Shown: in pieces, positions 12,941 to 13,023 of the stretch
Layout: the number at the start of each line of letters is the position of its first letter
Numbering within the stretch: the first letter of the stretch is position 1
Assembly (NCBI GenBank): GCA_031269165.1
Contig: JAISZQ010000071.1
Span: forward strand, 1 to 13,023
Length of the DNA: 13,023 nucleotides
Reading direction: 5' to 3'
From: Spirochaetaceae bacterium
GTDB taxonomy: Bacteria > Spirochaetota > Spirochaetia > Treponematales > Breznakiellaceae
The notes under the pieces: generated by a model
Database searches by the model: none
What the model was told of the DNA's origin: nothing
Seen by the model: the letters and a program-made list of their open reading frames with translations, nothing else
Made by a program: the position numbers and the translations under genes

Positions 12941-13023
12941 ATGAATAAATTGGTGTTGTTGAATAAATTCCTCGTGACCCCCCTCCTTATCGCGGGTGCC
13001 CCCCCCCCCTCGGAGATATTTTA
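12941..13023 (+). CDS. N-terminus of an unidentified gene with an 11-C tract (partial)
   Basis: The frame ATG 12941 gives MNKLVLLNKFLVTPLLIAGAPPPPSEIF and is open to the window end. Residues 1-20 are Lys plus hydrophobic, compatible with a signal peptide or membrane anchor. AGGA lies 12 bases upstream of the ATG, a rather long spacing, but a consensus promoter precedes it. Codons 20-23 are encoded by an uninterrupted run of 11 C (12999-13009), so gain or loss of one C would shift the frame right after the signal-like segment. Too little is present to assign a function, and the true start could differ. Confidence 0.4.
   Translation, partial: MNKLVLLNKFLVTPLLIAGAPPPSEIF

Overview
The window most likely comes from a spirochaete, and within that group a gut-type treponeme. 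This is inferred from gene content: a YesM-type sensor kinase beside a family-1-type solute-binding protein, a secreted NagZ-like GH3 enzyme, a Deg-type lipoprotein protease, and many dispersed palindromic repeats. There is no rRNA or tRNA to confirm it. The coding sequence is moderately GC-rich and the intergenic DNA is crowded with repeat debris.

Layout. At 1-1122 a probable transposase C-terminus (+ strand) meets a solute-binding protein gene (- strand) that is about 200 residues shorter than usual. The 495 bp between that gene and the sensor kinase (1618-3381, -) hold a 209-bp MITE-like element with 18-bp terminal inverted repeats, a perfect 10-bp target duplication and three internal 14-bp palindromic motifs. 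The kinase and binding protein look like the remains of a sugar-uptake locus, because no response regulator or permease is present. Divergently, a clear sigma70-type promoter drives a translationally coupled pair (3860-4659, +): a 60-residue protein and a GNAT acetyltransferase, laid out like a toxin-antitoxin module. A palindromic repeat (4754-4852) then precedes a phage-type nuclease-domain ORF (4902-5456).

From 5545 a consensus promoter drives a PTS EIIA-domain protein (5611-6084) and a secreted NagZ-like beta-N-acetylhexosaminidase (to 7930). A GC-rich repeat lies across the hexosaminidase's 5' end. A frameshifted RAYT-like relic (8093-8390) is cut off exactly where a pair of 75-bp direct repeats begins.

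From 8768 two overlapping genes encode secreted proteins: a helical-repeat-like protein with several acidic DxDxDG-type loops, then a Deg/HtrA-type lipoprotein serine protease with an intact His-Asp-Ser triad. From 12216 to the end there are nested repeats, a string of strong hairpins that can fold into a three-way junction, a consensus promoter, and the start of a gene carrying an 11-C tract that could be phase-variable.

The genes fall into three groups: cell-envelope and carbohydrate functions (solute binding, sensing, PTS regulation, muropeptide or amino-sugar hydrolysis, envelope proteolysis), toxin-like accessory genes, and mobile-element debris.
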